Shown here one piece after another: positions 1 to 8,363 of a DNA stretch of 64,000 bases (position 1 is its first letter; every line of letters begins with the position of its first letter). Source of the DNA: Teredinibacter sp. KSP-S5-2 (lineage in GTDB: Bacteria > Pseudomonadota > Gammaproteobacteria > Pseudomonadales > Cellvibrionaceae); the NCBI RefSeq assembly GCF_032773895.1, contig NZ_CP120416.1, forward strand, positions 4,679,001-4,743,000. Reading direction: 5' to 3'. Position numbers and translations under genes: made by a program. The notes under the pieces were generated by a model that made no database searches, had not been told where the DNA came from, and saw only the letters and a list, made by a program, of their open reading frames with translations.

Positions 1-46
1 ATTTGACACGGCAACAGCATCGACCGCCAAACTAGAGCAGGTATAA
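1..46 (+). CDS. C-terminal tail of an upstream gene (partial)
   Basis: A reading frame enters from the left edge and ends at TAA (44-46), with visible tail residues FDTATASTAKLEQV. It stops 11 bases before the next start, in the same direction as the whole cluster, so it is probably the last gene of the upstream half of the aryl polyene operon. In the E. coli ape order the gene before apeI is an AMP-dependent acyl/aryl ligase (apeH), which makes that the best guess, but fourteen residues cannot show it. Confidence 0.4.
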   Translation, partial: FDTATASTAKLEQV

Positions 47-57
47 GGATTACGAAC

Positions 58-414
58 GTGAAGTTTCCAGAATCTCTAACCGTAGAGAGCGATGGCAACA
101 TTGTTAAAGCCTCAATGACCATTGATGAGTCCTACGAATATTTCGAAGGGCATTTTGTCGGAGCGCCGGTATTGGCCGGTGTGGTGCAAATAGGCTTGGT
201 CATGGCGATTCTGGAACGAGCTTTGGGCATACGATTGGCATTTAAAGGTATGCGCTCGGTTAAGTTTACACAGTTGATTCAGCCTCCAACAAATATTGAC
301 CTTATGTTGCAGTATCTGCCGGAAAAAGGGGTGCTGAAGTACAAAATTGAAAATGAACTGGGTAAGTGTGCAGCAGGTAATCTTATGGTTGAACCCATGG
401 AGTTGCCTGCATGA
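58..414 (+). CDS. ApeI-like hotdog 3-hydroxyacyl-ACP dehydratase subunit
   Basis: A 118-residue single hotdog domain starting at GTG. The FabZ/FabA-type loop is seen at residues 31-41 (GHFVGAPVLAG), with the catalytic His at 32. The acidic residue that normally follows on the central helix (Glu in FabZ, Asp in FabA) is Gly at residue 46, so this subunit carries only half of a dehydratase active site. It is the first complete gene of the aryl polyene run and its stop overlaps the next start (ATGA at 411-414). By position and type it matches ApeI, which acts with ApeP (10183-10641 here) to dehydrate the growing polyene on its carrier protein in the cytoplasm. A thioesterase of the same fold is the alternative, but the His loop favours dehydratase. 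Confidence 0.75.
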   Translation: MKFPESLTVESDGNIVKASMTIDESYEYFEGHFVGAPVLAGVVQIGLVMAILERALGIRLAFKGMRSVKFTQLIQPPTNIDLMLQYLPEKGVLKYKIENELGKCAAGNLMVEPMELPA

Positions 415-1154
415 GTGACTTCAAAGCCTGTGCGGTCATTCCGGTGTTTAATCACGCACATCTAGTGTCTCAGGTGTTTAAACCGATTAATAAACTGGGT
501 ATCCACTGCATTATCGTCAATGATGGTGGTGATGTGCAGGCAACGGAACAACTGCGAGCGCTTTTTCAAAATACGGAAGGCGCCACTTTAGTAGAGCAGT
601 TCCCCAATGCGGGAAAAGGTGTGGCAGTGACACTGGGGTTCAATAAAGCACTGGAGCTTGGGTTTTCCCACGCGGTGCAAGTGGATGCTGATGGACAGCA
701 CGCGGTGGAAGACATTTCCAAACTGCTAAATAAAGCAGAGCAACATCCGGATGCAGTGGTCACCGGTGTACCGCTCTATGACGCCAGTGTGCCAAGGGTA
801 CGTTTTTACAGTCGCTATATTACCCATTGTTTTGTTTGGCTTGAGACATTGTCTTTCAAGATACAAGATTCCATGTGTGGTTTTCGCGTGTACCCGTTGG
901 CACCGACCGTCAGCATTCTCAATCGAAGTGCTGCATCAAGAATGGATTTTGATACCAATATTATTGTGCGGCTGTTTTGGCGGGGAGTGGATGTTATTTC
1001 AGTGCCGACCGAAGTGAGATATCCAGATAATGGTGTTTCAAACTTCCGAATGTTCCGGGATAACCTGCGTATCAGCTGGATGCACACCAAACTTACGCTG
1101 GGGATGATAATCCGTTTGCCGTGGTTATTGGCGAGAAAATTAATTAAGAGCTGA
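411..1154 (+). CDS. Family 2 glycosyltransferase of the aryl polyene cluster
   Basis: A 247-residue GT-A fold glycosyltransferase. The start region reads AVIPVFNHAHLV (residues 8-19), followed by VNDGG (about 36-40) and QVDADGQH (about 89-96), which supply the nucleotide-sugar and metal-binding DxD residues. It has no clear membrane segment apart from a basic hydrophobic C-terminus (IIRLPWLLARKLIKS). The start overlaps the previous stop by four bases and the acyltransferase follows after 10 bases. In E. coli ApeJ is a fusion of a glycosyltransferase and an acyltransferase; here the two are separate genes. It probably glycosylates the polyene or its lipid anchor on the inner face of the cytoplasmic membrane. 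The sugar is unknown. Confidence 0.85.
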   Translation: MSDFKACAVIPVFNHAHLVSQVFKPINKLGIHCIIVNDGGDVQATEQLRALFQNTEGATLVEQFPNAGKGVAVTLGFNKALELGFSHAVQVDADGQHAVEDISKLLNKAEQHPDAVVTGVPLYDASVPRVRFYSRYITHCFVWLETLSFKIQDSMCGFRVYPLAPTVSILNRSAASRMDFDTNIIVRLFWRGVDVISVPTEVRYPDNGVSNFRMFRDNLRISWMHTKLTLGMIIRLPWLLARKLIKS

Positions 1155-1164
1155 ATGTTGCATT

Positions 1165-2166
1165 ATGGCAGACAGTCGTTGGACAGAGGTAAAAGAGCGC
1201 GGTAACTACTGGGGAATGAAAGCCTTGATGGTGCTCTATGCATGGGGTGGAAAATGGCTCATGTATCCCGTGTTGTTAGTGGTGGTGTTTTATTTTTTTA
1301 TTTCCAACCGGGAGACCCGTCGTTGTTCCTTGGCCTACCTCCAGCGTGTAAACCGTGAGAAGGGAGGCAACTGGGCGCAGCCTAATTTGTGGTTGTCCTG
1401 GCGTCACTACATGGCGTTTGCTGATGCGTTGTTTCAGCGCGCATCCGCCTGGCTGGGCCACATAAAATTGAAGGATATTACTTTTGAAGAAAAGGAAGAA
1501 ATTCTCAGTTTAACCAGGCAGCGCAAGGGCGTCATTATTCTGGGCTCTCACGCCGGTAACCTGGAAATGAGTCGCGCAGTAATTGGCGAAGAAGATGTAG
1601 TGATGAACGTGGTGGTGAATTCACGTCATACCGAACAATTTAATCGTTTGCTGCGCAGTTTGAGTTCATCCGTTGATGTGAACTTGATTGCGATGGATGA
1701 ATTAACTCCAGCAACCGCCATCAGTATTCGCGAAAAATTGGATCGAGGTGAGTGTTTGGTTTTGCTGGCTGACAGAATTGCGCAAGGCAGTGAAAACCGA
1801 AAAATTGCCGCTCGCTTTTTAGGTGATGATGTTTTTTTACCGGAGGGCGCATTCCGTCTAGCGGTTGCGTTGGGTGCGCCGGTTGTTTTTATGTCGTGTG
1901 TCAAAGCCGCCAATGGCTATGAAGTGGTTTATGACAATATTGGTGAAAAAGTAAAACAACGAGCAGCATCAGCAAAACGGGGTGACAGAGTGCAAGCCCT
2001 AGCGGCGGTGTATCTGGATGCATTGAGTGACTTGTGTAAGGCCCACCCCTTACAGTGGTTCAATTTTTACGATTACTGGGGTGATTTTACCCCGCAAACA
2101 CAAAAAGAATTAAATCAGCAGTCTCTCACAGAAGAGGCAACTAGGAGTATTGGGAAAAATGACTAA
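1165..2166 (+). CDS. LpxL/HtrB-family lipid acyltransferase
   Basis: A 333-residue member of the lysophospholipid/lipid A acyltransferase family. A hydrophobic anchor lies at about residues 34-48 (LMYPVLLVVVFYFFI), and the HxxxxE-type catalytic motif is visible as SHAGNLE (about residues 129-135). It should transfer an acyl chain at the cytoplasmic face of the inner membrane. Lying directly after the glycosyltransferase and before the ammonia-lyase, it corresponds to the acyltransferase half of ApeJ, so the likely job is joining the aryl polyene acid to a glycosyl or lipid acceptor rather than lipid A maturation. The next gene starts inside its last codons (ATG at 2159). Confidence 0.8.
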   Translation: MADSRWTEVKERGNYWGMKALMVLYAWGGKWLMYPVLLVVVFYFFISNRETRRCSLAYLQRVNREKGGNWAQPNLWLSWRHYMAFADALFQRASAWLGHIKLKDITFEEKEEILSLTRQRKGVIILGSHAGNLEMSRAVIGEEDVVMNVVVNSRHTEQFNRLLRSLSSSVDVNLIAMDELTPATAISIREKLDRGECLVLLADRIAQGSENRKIAARFLGDDVFLPEGAFRLAVALGAPVVFMSCVKAANGYEVVYDNIGEKVKQRAASAKRGDRVQALAAVYLDALSDLCKAHPLQWFNFYDYWGDFTPQTQKELNQQSLTEEATRSIGKND

Positions 2167-3709
2167 TAAACACCAGTCGGTCGAATTTGGCGCAAGCCCG
2201 ATTACTATTGAGGAAGTTGTATCTATTGCCAATGGAACAGGGGCAGTTGCCCTGACAGACGATCAAAATCAATTGAATAAAATTCAAGCCAGTGCCAAAT
2301 TCCTGGACGATCTGTGGCGTGAAGACGGTGTGATTTATGGTGTGACAACGGGTTATGGTGATTCTTGTACTGTGACCGTACCGGCGCATTTGGTTGAAGA
2401 ATTACCCATTCATTTAACCCGGTTCCATGGTTGTGGCATGGGTCGGTATTTTGATGAAACCTACGGTCGGGCGATTTTGGCTGCGCGCACTGTTTCATTA
2501 GTACAGGGTTTTTCCGGTGTCCGTCTCGAATTATTACAAACCCTGATTGAAATGATGAATCGGGGTATCGTGCCTGTTGTACCTGAAGAAGGGTCGGTTG
2601 GCGCGAGTGGTGACTTAACCCCGCTTTCCTATGTTGCTGCGGCGTTAATGGGTGAAAGGGAAGTGTATTACAAGGGTAAGAAAATACCTGCTAAGGAAGC
2701 TTTTGAAGCAGAAGGTTTACCAACATTACACCTGAAACCAAAAGAAGGTTTGGCCATTATGAATGGTACTGCGGTGATGACTGCGGTGGCGTGTATGGCT
2801 TATAGCCGAGCTGAATATCTTTCTGAATTGGTGACCAAAATTACGTCTATGGCCACCGTTGCACTGAAAGGTAATGCCAACCATTTTGACGAAAAACTTT
2901 TTTCCGTGAAGCCACACCCTGGACAGGGTGAAGTGGCGCGTCGTATCCGTTCGGATTTAAAAAGCAATGTCGTTGCGAGAAACTCCAATCGATTACAAGA
3001 CCGATATTCAATCCGCTGTGCCCCACATATTATTGGTGTGCTTGAAGATTCCTTCCCCTGGATGCGTCAGTTTATTGAAACAGAATTAAACAGCGCTAAC
3101 GATAATCCGATTATCGACGGTGAAGGTGAGCACCTGCTACACGGCGGTCATTTTTATGGTGGACACATTGCGTTTGTTATGGATTCAATGAAAAACGCCG
3201 TTGCCAACTTGGCGGATCTATTGGATCGACAAATGGCGCTGCTTATGGATACCAAATTTAATAACGGCTTGCCATCCAACTTGTCAGGTGCAACACCGGA
3301 CCGGGCAATGATTAATCATGGTTTTAAAGCGGTACAGATAGGTTGTTCCTCTTGGGCCGCTGAAGCGTTAAAAAATACGATGCCAGCCAGTGTTTTTTCC
3401 CGTTCTACAGAGTGTCACAACCAGGATAAAGTCAGCATGGGCACCATTGCCGCGCGTGATTGTATCCGGGTGCTGGAATTAACAGAACAAATCGCTGCGG
3501 CGCAATTGCTGGCCGTTACACAAGCGTTGTATCTGCGAAAAAATGATGCTGATTTCGATCAGGCGGCAATTACACCTTCGTTGGAAAAAATGTATTCAAA
3601 TGTTCGGGAGTTCTTCGATATTCTTGATGAAGACCGTCCATTAGAGCATGTGTTACGCCAAACGGTTCAGTTCATTCGTGAACGACGATGGAGTTTATAC
3701 GGTGCCTAA
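2159..3709 (+). CDS. MIO-type aromatic amino acid ammonia-lyase (HAL/TAL/PAL family)
   Basis: A 516-residue ammonia-lyase. The Ala-Ser-Gly triad that cyclises to the MIO electrophile is at residues 149-151 (GSVGASGDLTPLSY). The catalytic Tyr is at 60 (IYGVTTGYG), and NSANDNPI and the C-terminal HNQDKVSMG segment are present. The family deaminates His, Tyr or Phe to urocanate, coumarate or cinnamate. The two selectivity positions are F89-H90, unlike the usual S-H (HAL), H-L (TAL) or F-L (PAL), so the substrate is open. No hut genes are near and the gene is coupled to pigment genes, so it probably makes the aryl-acrylate starter of the polyene. ATG 2159 is chosen over TTG 2150 because AGGAG at 2143-2147 is only two bases from the TTG. 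Confidence 0.9.
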   Translation: MTNKHQSVEFGASPITIEEVVSIANGTGAVALTDDQNQLNKIQASAKFLDDLWREDGVIYGVTTGYGDSCTVTVPAHLVEELPIHLTRFHGCGMGRYFDETYGRAILAARTVSLVQGFSGVRLELLQTLIEMMNRGIVPVVPEEGSVGASGDLTPLSYVAAALMGEREVYYKGKKIPAKEAFEAEGLPTLHLKPKEGLAIMNGTAVMTAVACMAYSRAEYLSELVTKITSMATVALKGNANHFDEKLFSVKPHPGQGEVARRIRSDLKSNVVARNSNRLQDRYSIRCAPHIIGVLEDSFPWMRQFIETELNSANDNPIIDGEGEHLLHGGHFYGGHIAFVMDSMKNAVANLADLLDRQMALLMDTKFNNGLPSNLSGATPDRAMINHGFKAVQIGCSSWAAEALKNTMPASVFSRSTECHNQDKVSMGTIAARDCIRVLELTEQIAAAQLLAVTQALYLRKNDADFDQAAITPSLEKMYSNVREFFDILDEDRPLEHVLRQTVQFIRERRWSLYGA

Positions 3710-4133
3710 AACAATTCCGGCACATTGGCAAACAAGTGTCGACATCACGGTACCTTTTTATGATGTCGACGCAATGGAAATTGCCTGGCACGGCAACTAC
3801 GTGAAATATTTTGAGGTGGCACGTTGTAAGTTGTTAGATCAACTGCAAGTGAACTATTTTCAAATGCGAGACTGTGGCTACGGTTGGCCGATTGTCGATA
3901 TTCAGTTGAAATATGTTCGTCCGGCCATTTTTAATCAGCGTATTCGAGTTCAAGTAAAAATCGAAGAATGGGAACTTAGGTTAAAACTTCGATATGTGAT
4001 TACCGATATTGAAACCGGTGAGGTGCTCACAAAAGGCTACACGGTACAAGTCGCCATCGATATTACTAACCGTGAAATGTGTTATGCGACACCCGAAGTT
4101 TTCCGACAACGTATAGGTGCAAACGCAGAATGA
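3702..4133 (+). CDS. 4HBT/YbgC-type acyl thioesterase (ApeK-like)
   Basis: A 143-residue hotdog thioesterase. The 4-hydroxybenzoyl-CoA thioesterase signature is clear at about residues 21-36 (DVDAMEIAWHGNYVKY), with the catalytic Asp and the HGNY helix. GTG 3702 is chosen because GGAG at 3690-3693 lies eight bases upstream and the N-terminus then fits the fold; an in-frame ATG at 3648 would overlap the ammonia-lyase by 62 bases and has no comparable site. It overlaps the previous stop and ends in an ATGA overlap with the next gene. It probably hydrolyses aryl-polyenoyl thioesters, releasing or editing the chain, as ApeK is thought to do. Confidence 0.8.
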   Translation: MPKTIPAHWQTSVDITVPFYDVDAMEIAWHGNYVKYFEVARCKLLDQLQVNYFQMRDCGYGWPIVDIQLKYVRPAIFNQRIRVQVKIEEWELRLKLRYVITDIETGEVLTKGYTVQVAIDITNREMCYATPEVFRQRIGANAE

Positions 4134-4735
4134 AAATGTTTTTCTATGGATGTGGAGTCATCGCTCTGTTATTCGGCGTGGTGTCATTTGCCGCTGAGCC
4201 GGTAACTGACAAACCTGAGTGGGAATCAGTACTGGAGAAGTTGGACGAGCAAGATAGTTATAAAGGTGAATTTACCCAGGAAAGGCACCTGTCAATTCTG
4301 CAAATGCCGTTAATATCAAAAGGACATTTCGCCATTGATAAAGACCAGACAATACAATGGCAGGTGAATGAGCCTTTTTCTGTGGCCTTTTCATACCACA
4401 AGAATACCTTACAGCAGTGTACGAACTTGCAAGACGAAAAAAGCTGCCGAAAAGTTTCCAAAACTGACGACCCCATGCTGCATGGCTTTTTCTCCTTCTT
4501 CGCCAAAGTTTTTTCGGGTTCAAACGAAGAGCTGACGAATTGGTTTGATATTGAATCTGTTACTGATGAGTCTGCTGTTCTAATGCACCCAAAAAAAGCT
4601 TTTCTAAAAAAAGTATTTAGTTCTATTCGTATTGAACACGATACAAAAAAAGTTACGAAAGTGGTTATTCTTGAAACCAAACAAGAACAACAGCAAAACG
4701 CAGATAAGCAGATACTGAGCTTTCAATATCAATAG
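4130..4735 (+). CDS. LolA-like outer membrane lipid carrier (ApeL-like)
   Basis: A 201-residue periplasmic protein. The N-terminus is a signal peptide (about residues 1-22, MKMFFYGCGVIALLFGVVSF, cleavage near AAEP). The body has the LolA-type pattern GEFTQERHLSIL ... LISKGHFAID, an open beta-barrel that holds acyl chains. A two-Cys pair (CTNLQDEKSC) is unusual for LolA and may form a disulfide. ATG 4130 gives the ATGA overlap with the thioesterase and a proper signal peptide. It is followed by the MMPL exporter, the pairing seen in aryl polyene clusters, and should carry the exported polyene lipid across the periplasm. Confidence 0.8.
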   Translation: MKMFFYGCGVIALLFGVVSFAAEPVTDKPEWESVLEKLDEQDSYKGEFTQERHLSILQMPLISKGHFAIDKDQTIQWQVNEPFSVAFSYHKNTLQQCTNLQDEKSCRKVSKTDDPMLHGFFSFFAKVFSGSNEELTNWFDIESVTDESAVLMHPKKAFLKKVFSSIRIEHDTKKVTKVVILETKQEQQQNADKQILSFQYQ

Positions 4736-4758
4736 TAATCGGGTAGTAGTAATTCATA

Positions 4759-7092
4759 ATGGGCATAGGGTTTGTATCAAGATTAAGTTTGATCGTGGTG
4801 TGTTGCTTGTTGATAGCAGCTGGCGTCTATGTGCCAAAGACTGTCTTCGACAGCGATATTCTCACACTCTTTCCCAATGCCGCGCCATCTCCTGAGCGCG
4901 ACCACGCAGAAAAATCGATAGCGAAATATATTTCCAACCGAATTGTTGTACTGGTTGCCGGTGATGATATCCAGCAAATCAAGTCGGCAACCGAAGACTA
5001 TGCCAAAGGTCTGGAGTCTTCACTTTATGTTGCTCAAGTGATTCACGAACATACTCCTGAGGATATAGAAGCTCTTGCTGGATTTTATCGCGAACATGCC
5101 GGTTCGTTGCTATCGACTCAGGATAAAACTGCGATAAAAACAGACAGTCAGGCACTTGTTCAAAAAGTGCTTTTTCAAATTTTTACTCACCCGGCACAAT
5201 TATCTTCTAATGCGTTTGTTCAAGACCCCCTTGGGTTTTCGGATAACTATTTAAAACAGGCTACGTCGAATCTGGCCAAAGAAATGGATATTGAACAAGG
5301 GCTTCTTGTTGCCAACTATCAAGGAAAATACTATGCGTTAGTGCAGGTGTTACTTGCGGAGTCCTCCTTTTCTATCAGCTCCCAAGATGCGATTTATCAT
5401 GTGCTGATGCAGGAAAAACAACGGTTACTGGATCACTACCCTGAGCTAAATATATTGTCAACCGGCACCTTTTTCTTTTCCCTTTCCGGTGCAACACAGG
5501 CTAAGAAAGAAATTTCTACAGTAGGTTTGGGATCCATTCTTGGTATTGTGCTTCTGCTAATTTTTGTCTTTCGTTCGCTGCCTGTATTGTTTTCTGCACT
5601 GATCCCTGCAGTGGTGGGCGTTCTTGCAGGAATGCTGTGTGTGAGTTTGGTCTACAACCAAATTCATTTGGTGACCATGGTTTTTGGTGTGAGCTTGATT
5701 GGTGTTTCAATCGACTACTCGTTCCATTTTCTAACGACACGCTTATCTCTTGGAGAACAGTGGGTCGCTCAAAATGGTCTTGGTCGAATTTTCTCCGGGT
5801 TGACCATGGGGTTGATTACCAGTGCCAGTGCCTACCTCTGTTTTGTGTTTTCGGGATTTCCAGGCCTCAAGCAAATCGCATTATTTTCATCGACGGGCCT
5901 TATTGCCGCCTACCTAACAGTCATTGGTCTTTTCCCTGTCCTTTTTCGGTCAAAAAGTCAGCCACTTGAAAGCATTCCTCTGTTGGTGAGTATCTTCGGA
6001 TATTTAAAAGCATATAGTGCTTTTTGGATAAACATAAAAGCAAAACGGACGTTGCTGTTTGGTTGTGTATTGACTGTTTTAACCCTGTTTGCGGTTTCAT
6101 TGCATTACCTTCAAATCAATGACGATATTCGAGCTATGCAGTCTTTGGATCCAGGGTTATTAAGTGAAGCCATTGAGATAAACACCATAACTCAGGAAAA
6201 TAGTGGACGACGATATTATCTGGTATCTGGAAACGACGAGGCGGATTTAATCCAGAGGCTACAACAGCTAACCGCCAACACCGCCGGGCTGGATGCGACA
6301 TTGCAGTCTCCCGCCAATTGGATCGAAACCGAAGGACAACAAAAAGCTAATCAGCAACTTGTCTATGACGCTCTTGTTCGATCCGGTCAATTACCAATGT
6401 TTCTTGATCAATTGGGGGTGAAACCTGATGTTAAAGAAACCATTGTTGAGCGCTATACGCCTTCTTCAGAACGGTTGATTACTCTTGCTGAAGCCTACCC
6501 CAAAATAAATCGTGTTATTGATTTTCCAAGCTTATTTGAACTCGATGGGCGGATGCACGCGATTGTATTAGTGAATAGTACTCTTCCAAGTGACGCTTTT
6601 GCTGCAGCGGCTCAGTCGATGGACCAAGTGATTTGGGTGGATACCGTCAGCGAAATGAATCTGTTACTGGAAAACTATCGTATCAGATCAATGATACTGT
6701 TGTGCGTGGCATATCTGCTCGTGTTGGTATTGTTGGTTGTTCGATATGGTTTTCGAGGTGCAGCAAGTACAGTTTGTCCGCCTTTGCTTGGCACCGCCAT
6801 CGCTACGGTAATACTGACCCTGATAGGGTCAGGTATTAGCATCTTTCACCTAATGGCGATGTTGCTGGTGTTGGGTATTGGCATTGATTACACGATATTT
6901 TTACGTGAGTCCAAAAATGAGCCGGAAGAAACACTGTTTGCTATTAGTCTTTCGGTGTTAACTACCATCCTGGCTTTTGGACTTTTGTCGTTGAGTGAAA
7001 CAGAGGCGATTCATGGTTTTGGCTTCACTCTGCTTATCGGCATTGTTGTTTGTTTCATTTGTGCACCCCTGGCTATAAAAACTCAGAATTAA
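4759..7092 (+). CDS. MMPL/RND-family exporter (ApeM-like)
   Basis: A 777-residue inner membrane protein with the duplicated RND layout: one helix at about residues 8-26, a large periplasmic domain, a helix block around 255-400, another single helix near 430-450, a second periplasmic domain, and a final block from about 645. The GxxxDY transport motif appears twice, as GVSIDYS in the first block and GIGIDYT in the second, which is typical of hydrophobe exporters of the MMPL type. It sits between a LolA-like carrier and the halogenase-like gene. Its likely substrate is the aryl polyene lipid, moved from the outer leaflet of the inner membrane to the carrier. Confidence 0.85.
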   Translation: MGIGFVSRLSLIVVCCLLIAAGVYVPKTVFDSDILTLFPNAAPSPERDHAEKSIAKYISNRIVVLVAGDDIQQIKSATEDYAKGLESSLYVAQVIHEHTPEDIEALAGFYREHAGSLLSTQDKTAIKTDSQALVQKVLFQIFTHPAQLSSNAFVQDPLGFSDNYLKQATSNLAKEMDIEQGLLVANYQGKYYALVQVLLAESSFSISSQDAIYHVLMQEKQRLLDHYPELNILSTGTFFFSLSGATQAKKEISTVGLGSILGIVLLLIFVFRSLPVLFSALIPAVVGVLAGMLCVSLVYNQIHLVTMVFGVSLIGVSIDYSFHFLTTRLSLGEQWVAQNGLGRIFSGLTMGLITSASAYLCFVFSGFPGLKQIALFSSTGLIAAYLTVIGLFPVLFRSKSQPLESIPLLVSIFGYLKAYSAFWINIKAKRTLLFGCVLTVLTLFAVSLHYLQINDDIRAMQSLDPGLLSEAIEINTITQENSGRRYYLVSGNDEADLIQRLQQLTANTAGLDATLQSPANWIETEGQQKANQQLVYDALVRSGQLPMFLDQLGVKPDVKETIVERYTPSSERLITLAEAYPKINRVIDFPSLFELDGRMHAIVLVNSTLPSDAFAAAAQSMDQVIWVDTVSEMNLLLENYRIRSMILLCVAYLLVLVLLVVRYGFRGAASTVCPPLLGTAIATVILTLIGSGISIFHLMAMLLVLGIGIDYTIFLRESKNEPEETLFAISLSVLTTILAFGLLSLSETEAIHGFGFTLLIGIVVCFICAPLAIKTQN

Positions 7093-7113
7093 ATCGAAAT
7101 AGTGGAGATTTAA

Positions 7114-8361
7114 ATGAACTCGGTTCCTTCGCATGCGGACGTATTGATTATTGGTGCTGGTCCATCCGGCTCGATTGCGTCAGCGATATTACATAGTAAA
7201 GGCCACAGTGTTGTTGTGATGGAAAAGCAGACCTTTCCACGTTTTTCTATTGGGGAAAGTTTATTGCCCCATTGTATGGAATTCGTTGAGGAAGCCGGGA
7301 TGCTGGAAGCCGTGAATAATTATGGTTTTCAATTTAAAAATGGTGCGGCTTTTCGTAAAGCGGGTAAGTACGGCTTTTTTGATTTTCGAGAGAAGTTTAG
7401 TGAAGGGCCTGGTACCACTTTTCAGGTAGAACGAGGTACGTTCGATAAGTTACTGGCTGACGAAGCGGAAAAACAGGGCGTTGCCATTTTTTACGAATAC
7501 ACCATAACAGCGGTGGAGTTTAAAGAAGAGCAGGCGTTGGTGAGCTATACCGATGCCGCCGGGAATGAAAGCACGATTACGACTAAGTTCGTGCTAGACG
7601 CGAGTGGGTTTGGGCGTGTGCTTCCCCGGTTACTCGACCTGGAACGGCCTTCAGATTTCCCTGTGCGTAAATCTATTTTTACCCACATTGATGATCATAT
7701 CTCTGACGAAAATTACGATCGAAACAAAATTCTTGTGACGGTTCATCCGGAAGAAGATGATATTTGGTTTTGGCTTATTCCCTTTAGTGATGGTCGCTGT
7801 TCGCTAGGCGTGGTTGCGCGCGAAGATCAAATTAACAGTCGTAAAGAAGACACTATTGAAAAACATATTCAACGCTTTGTCGACGAAGCGCCCGAGCTTA
7901 AGGCGCTGTTAGCGAAAGCAGAATACAACTATCCCGCACGGGAAATTATTGGTTATTCGGCAGATGTTACCAGTTTGTATGGCAAAAACTTTGCGCTATT
8001 GGGTAACGCCGGCGAATTTTTGGACCCTGTGTTTTCCTCCGGTGTCACCATTGCCATGCGTTCGGCTAGTATGGCTGCAAATATATTGCATAGGCAGTTG
8101 AGCGGCGACGATGTGGACTGGGAAACCGAGTATTCAGTACCCTTGAAAAAAGGTGTGAATACTTTTAGAACCTTTGTTGAATCCTGGTATGACTGCCGGT
8201 TACAGGATGTTATTTTCTATAAGGATAAAAAGAAAGAAGTCTCCGATATGATTTGCTCTATTTTGGCTGGTTACGCTTGGGATGAGAAAAACCCTTACGT
8301 AAAAGAACCTAACAGAAGAATGAATGTGTTAGCTGAAATCTGTCGTATGGGTATTGCTTAA
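7114..8361 (+). CDS. FAD-dependent halogenase-like oxidoreductase
   Basis: A 415-residue flavoprotein of the phenol/pyrrole halogenase group. Seen in order: dinucleotide-binding GAGPSG at residues 14-19, GESLLP at 47-52, a Lys at 75 (FQFKNGAAF) where flavin halogenases have the catalytic lysine, the halogenase signature WxWxIP at 218-223 (WFWLIP), and GNAGEFLDPVFSSG at 297-310 beside the flavin. With reduced FAD and halide, such enzymes form a lysine-bound HOX that halogenates electron-rich rings. Xanthomonadins, which are related aryl polyenes, are brominated, so halogenation of the polyene or its aryl head is plausible. Hydroxylation is the alternative, since some family members are monooxygenases. 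No flavin reductase is seen nearby. Confidence 0.8.
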   Translation: MNSVPSHADVLIIGAGPSGSIASAILHSKGHSVVVMEKQTFPRFSIGESLLPHCMEFVEEAGMLEAVNNYGFQFKNGAAFRKAGKYGFFDFREKFSEGPGTTFQVERGTFDKLLADEAEKQGVAIFYEYTITAVEFKEEQALVSYTDAAGNESTITTKFVLDASGFGRVLPRLLDLERPSDFPVRKSIFTHIDDHISDENYDRNKILVTVHPEEDDIWFWLIPFSDGRCSLGVVAREDQINSRKEDTIEKHIQRFVDEAPELKALLAKAEYNYPAREIIGYSADVTSLYGKNFALLGNAGEFLDPVFSSGVTIAMRSASMAANILHRQLSGDDVDWETEYSVPLKKGVNTFRTFVESWYDCRLQDVIFYKDKKKEVSDMICSILAGYAWDEKNPYVKEPNRRMNVLAEICRMGIA

Positions 8362-8363
8362 AT

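Noticed and set aside
2150-3709. Histidine utilisation (hutH) for the ammonia-lyase
   Set aside because: No hutU, hutI, hutG or hut regulator nearby, the selectivity pair is not S-H, and the gene overlaps pigment genes on both sides.
4258-4680. 140-codon minus-strand frame opposite the LolA-like gene
   Set aside because: The plus-strand protein has a signal peptide and fits the cluster; the minus frame has no ribosome site or domain.
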